Below are positions 62,649 to 64,000 of a stretch of 64,000 nucleotides of DNA, piece after piece. The notes under the pieces were generated by a model. That model was not told where the DNA came from. It did not search any database and saw only the letters and a list, made by a program, of their open reading frames with translations. Source of the stretch: an uncultured Bacteroidales bacterium. Its GTDB lineage: Bacteria; Bacteroidota; Bacteroidia; Bacteroidales; UBA932. Location of the stretch: positions 1 to 64,000 of the forward strand of contig CALVDQ010000013.1 of assembly GCA_944326325.1 (NCBI GenBank), given 5' to 3'. Made by a program: the position numbers and the translations under genes. How positions within the stretch are numbered: the first letter of the stretch is position 1; each line of letters starts with the position of its first letter.

Positions 62649-63890
62649 ATGAAAAAGATATACAAGATCATGTCTTTGGCGCTGGCTGTGACGGCATTTG
62701 CGGCCTGCACTGAAAAAGAGACCTTCTCCACCGCATCCGGGGACGATTATCCGCGTATCATCGACCCTGTATTTCCGGACTGGACTGACGGAGTGAAACC
62801 GGTGGTGGCCAACATCAGCAGGGATGCGGATTTCAGCATGACTCTGACAGTCACCCCTGCCGATTACTGTACGGTCAGATGGTATCTTGACGGCGAGATT
62901 GTCGGAGAAGGCAAGGAAATAGAACTCGGACTAATGGCCGGCACATACGATTTCAAGGTAGAAGTCTCTACGGAAGCCGGATATTCGACATCCAGAGAGG
63001 GACTGGTGCAGGTGAATCCGCTGGACGGAGACCCGTGGGCCGACAAAATCAGTTTCGAACGGATCACTGCCCCGGGAGCGGCAGCAGTTCTGTACGGAAA
63101 CAATCTTGAAAAAGTTTCCCGCATCGTGATAGGAAGCCATACCGTGACAGAACTGACACCGATCGAAGGAGGACTCAGCTATACCGCTCCGGCAGATCTT
63201 GAAGACGGAACATATCGCATAATACTTGTCGACGCCGAAGGGAACGAATTCGGAGGCGACCTTCTGACAGTCACCTCGGACGTACTGATCACTTCCGGTG
63301 CAGGACGTACGGGTGCTGGAAAAGAATGGGTGATGACAGGCATCAACATGAACAAGATAGCATCTCTCACCATCGGGAACCAGAAAGTGACGGAATTCAC
63401 CTCACGGACGCCAACTGAAATAGTGCTGACATGTCCGGAACTCGAAGTAGGAGAATACATCCTGACAGGTACGGCATTGGACGGCTCGGCAGTCATGTTC
63501 TATTCCGAAAGCGGGAATACGACGGAAACGACCGTCATATTGTCATCCTCGACCGTACTTTGGGAGGGACGTCACTATGTGTCATGGGATCTTCCCGACG
63601 ACGATCCGAACAAGAAATTCGACCTTATCAAGAAAGACGTCTTCGCGACAATCAAGGCCGGATCCGTACTCAGCATACATTACAGTCTCGAACCCGATGC
63701 CGAATATCACCAGATCCGCACTACCACGACGTGGTGGAATGACCTTCCAGGCACGGCTCAGACAGACCTTACAGCCGACGGAGTATTCACAGTGACTCTC
63801 ACGCAAGAGGCACTCGACATGATCCAGGCCGAGGACGGATTCATCTGCGTGGGACACGGTTATTATGTGGACATGGTCACCGTCGAATGA
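62649..63890 (+). CDS. Surface glycan-binding lipoprotein (SusE/F-position, IPT/TIG-like domains)
   Basis: A 413-residue lipoprotein (lipobox AVTAFAAC). I take the ATG at 62649 over a TTG at 62640. A PKD/Ig-like domain comes first (DADFSMTLTVTPADYCTVRW), then two IPT/TIG-like repeats, each with a GNNLEKVSRIVIGSHTV or GINMNKIASLTIGNQKV core, and a C-terminal domain ending AEDGFICVGHGYYVDMVTVE that looks like a carbohydrate-binding module. This position after susD is where surface glycan-binding proteins sit in PULs. Sequence alone does not show the ligand. Confidence 0.78.
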   Translation: MKKIYKIMSLALAVTAFAACTEKETFSTASGDDYPRIIDPVFPDWTDGVKPVVANISRDADFSMTLTVTPADYCTVRWYLDGEIVGEGKEIELGLMAGTYDFKVEVSTEAGYSTSREGLVQVNPLDGDPWADKISFERITAPGAAAVLYGNNLEKVSRIVIGSHTVTELTPIEGGLSYTAPADLEDGTYRIILVDAEGNEFGGDLLTVTSDVLITSGAGRTGAGKEWVMTGINMNKIASLTIGNQKVTEFTSRTPTEIVLTCPELEVGEYILTGTALDGSAVMFYSESGNTTETTVILSSSTVLWEGRHYVSWDLPDDDPNKKFDLIKKDVFATIKAGSVLSIHYSLEPDAEYHQIRTTTTWWNDLPGTAQTDLTADGVFTVTLTQEALDMIQAEDGFICVGHGYYVDMVTVE

Positions 63891-63930
63891 GTCCGGATGG
63901 ATTTCCAGGATAAGGAAACCAAATAATCAA

Positions 63931-64000
63931 ATGCATATGTCAAAAATCATCAACTATCTGCTCATACCTGCCGTCTCTCTGATGGCGGCAGGATGCGGAA
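63931..64000 (+). CDS. Lipoprotein gene, start only (cut by window end)
   Basis: An ATG at 63931 (or 63937, same frame) opens a lipoprotein signal, MSKIINYLLIPAVSLMAAGC, and the window ends one residue later. Placement 40 nt after the glycan-binding lipoprotein suggests a further PUL 2 surface protein or glycosidase. Nothing more can be said. Confidence 0.7.
   Translation, partial: MHMSKIINYLLIPAVSLMAAGCG

Noticed and set aside
1..64000. CRISPR arrays, prophage, insertion sequences, conjugative genes
   Set aside because: I saw no regularly spaced direct repeats with spacers and no transposase, integrase, relaxase or phage structural gene.

Overview
The window is chromosomal DNA from a member of Bacteroidota, most likely order Bacteroidales; I cannot fix the family. 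Four things point there. There are two SusC/SusD polysaccharide-utilization loci (PULs), each led by a hybrid two-component regulator (HTCS). The division and cell-wall (dcw) cluster has Bacteroidota features: an FtsL-like protein, a PASTA-tailed FtsI, and no murF or ddl. Promoters of the TTTG-N19/20-TAnnTTTG type recur. A sigma-54 (RpoN) gene is also present. There are no phage, IS or CRISPR features.

Layout. 1-178 is a hairpin-dense intergenic stretch ending in a perfect 21-bp inverted repeat. 179-2962 encodes an outer-membrane beta-barrel protein and 3142-4281 a lipoprotein aldose epimerase. 4423-21536 is PUL 1: an HTCS regulator broken by one extra base in a G6 run, a DUF5107/TPR protein, a GH5-like hydrolase, SusC, SusD, an Asp-box (sialidase-fold) lipoprotein and a GH127-type beta-L-arabinofuranosidase. 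A GH2 enzyme converges on it from the other strand (21540-23369). The enzyme set suggests an arabinose- or galactose-containing plant glycan, but the substrate is inferred.

23504-41577 (minus strand) holds a GNAT acetyltransferase and then the dcw cluster, read from right to left: mraZ-rsmH-ftsL-ftsI-murE-mraY-murD-ftsW-murG-murC-ftsQ-ftsA-ftsZ, followed closely by gltX. Gaps are tiny or overlapping, so this is probably one long operon. It starts at a promoter overlapped by four 10-bp direct repeats, which look like the MraZ operator.

41732-52004 is housekeeping: an M23 peptidase lipoprotein, miaB, cls, an LEA-type lipoprotein, a SPOR-like protein and rpoN on plus; upp, radC and an OadA/pyruvate carboxylase B-like gene on minus. 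A tRNA-His gene with promoter and terminator follows, with a decayed CYTH gene directly behind it.

52756-64000 is PUL 2: an intact HTCS, a GH16 endo-glucanase lipoprotein, SusC, a SusD_2-type lipoprotein, a surface glycan-binding lipoprotein, and a further lipoprotein cut by the window end. GH16 with this layout suggests beta-1,3-glucan (laminarin-like) use. I found no clearly new multi-gene system. The best leads are the MraZ operator, the broken HTCS, the CYTH relic at the tRNA, the biotin-domain substitution in the OadA-like protein and the hairpin region at the left end.
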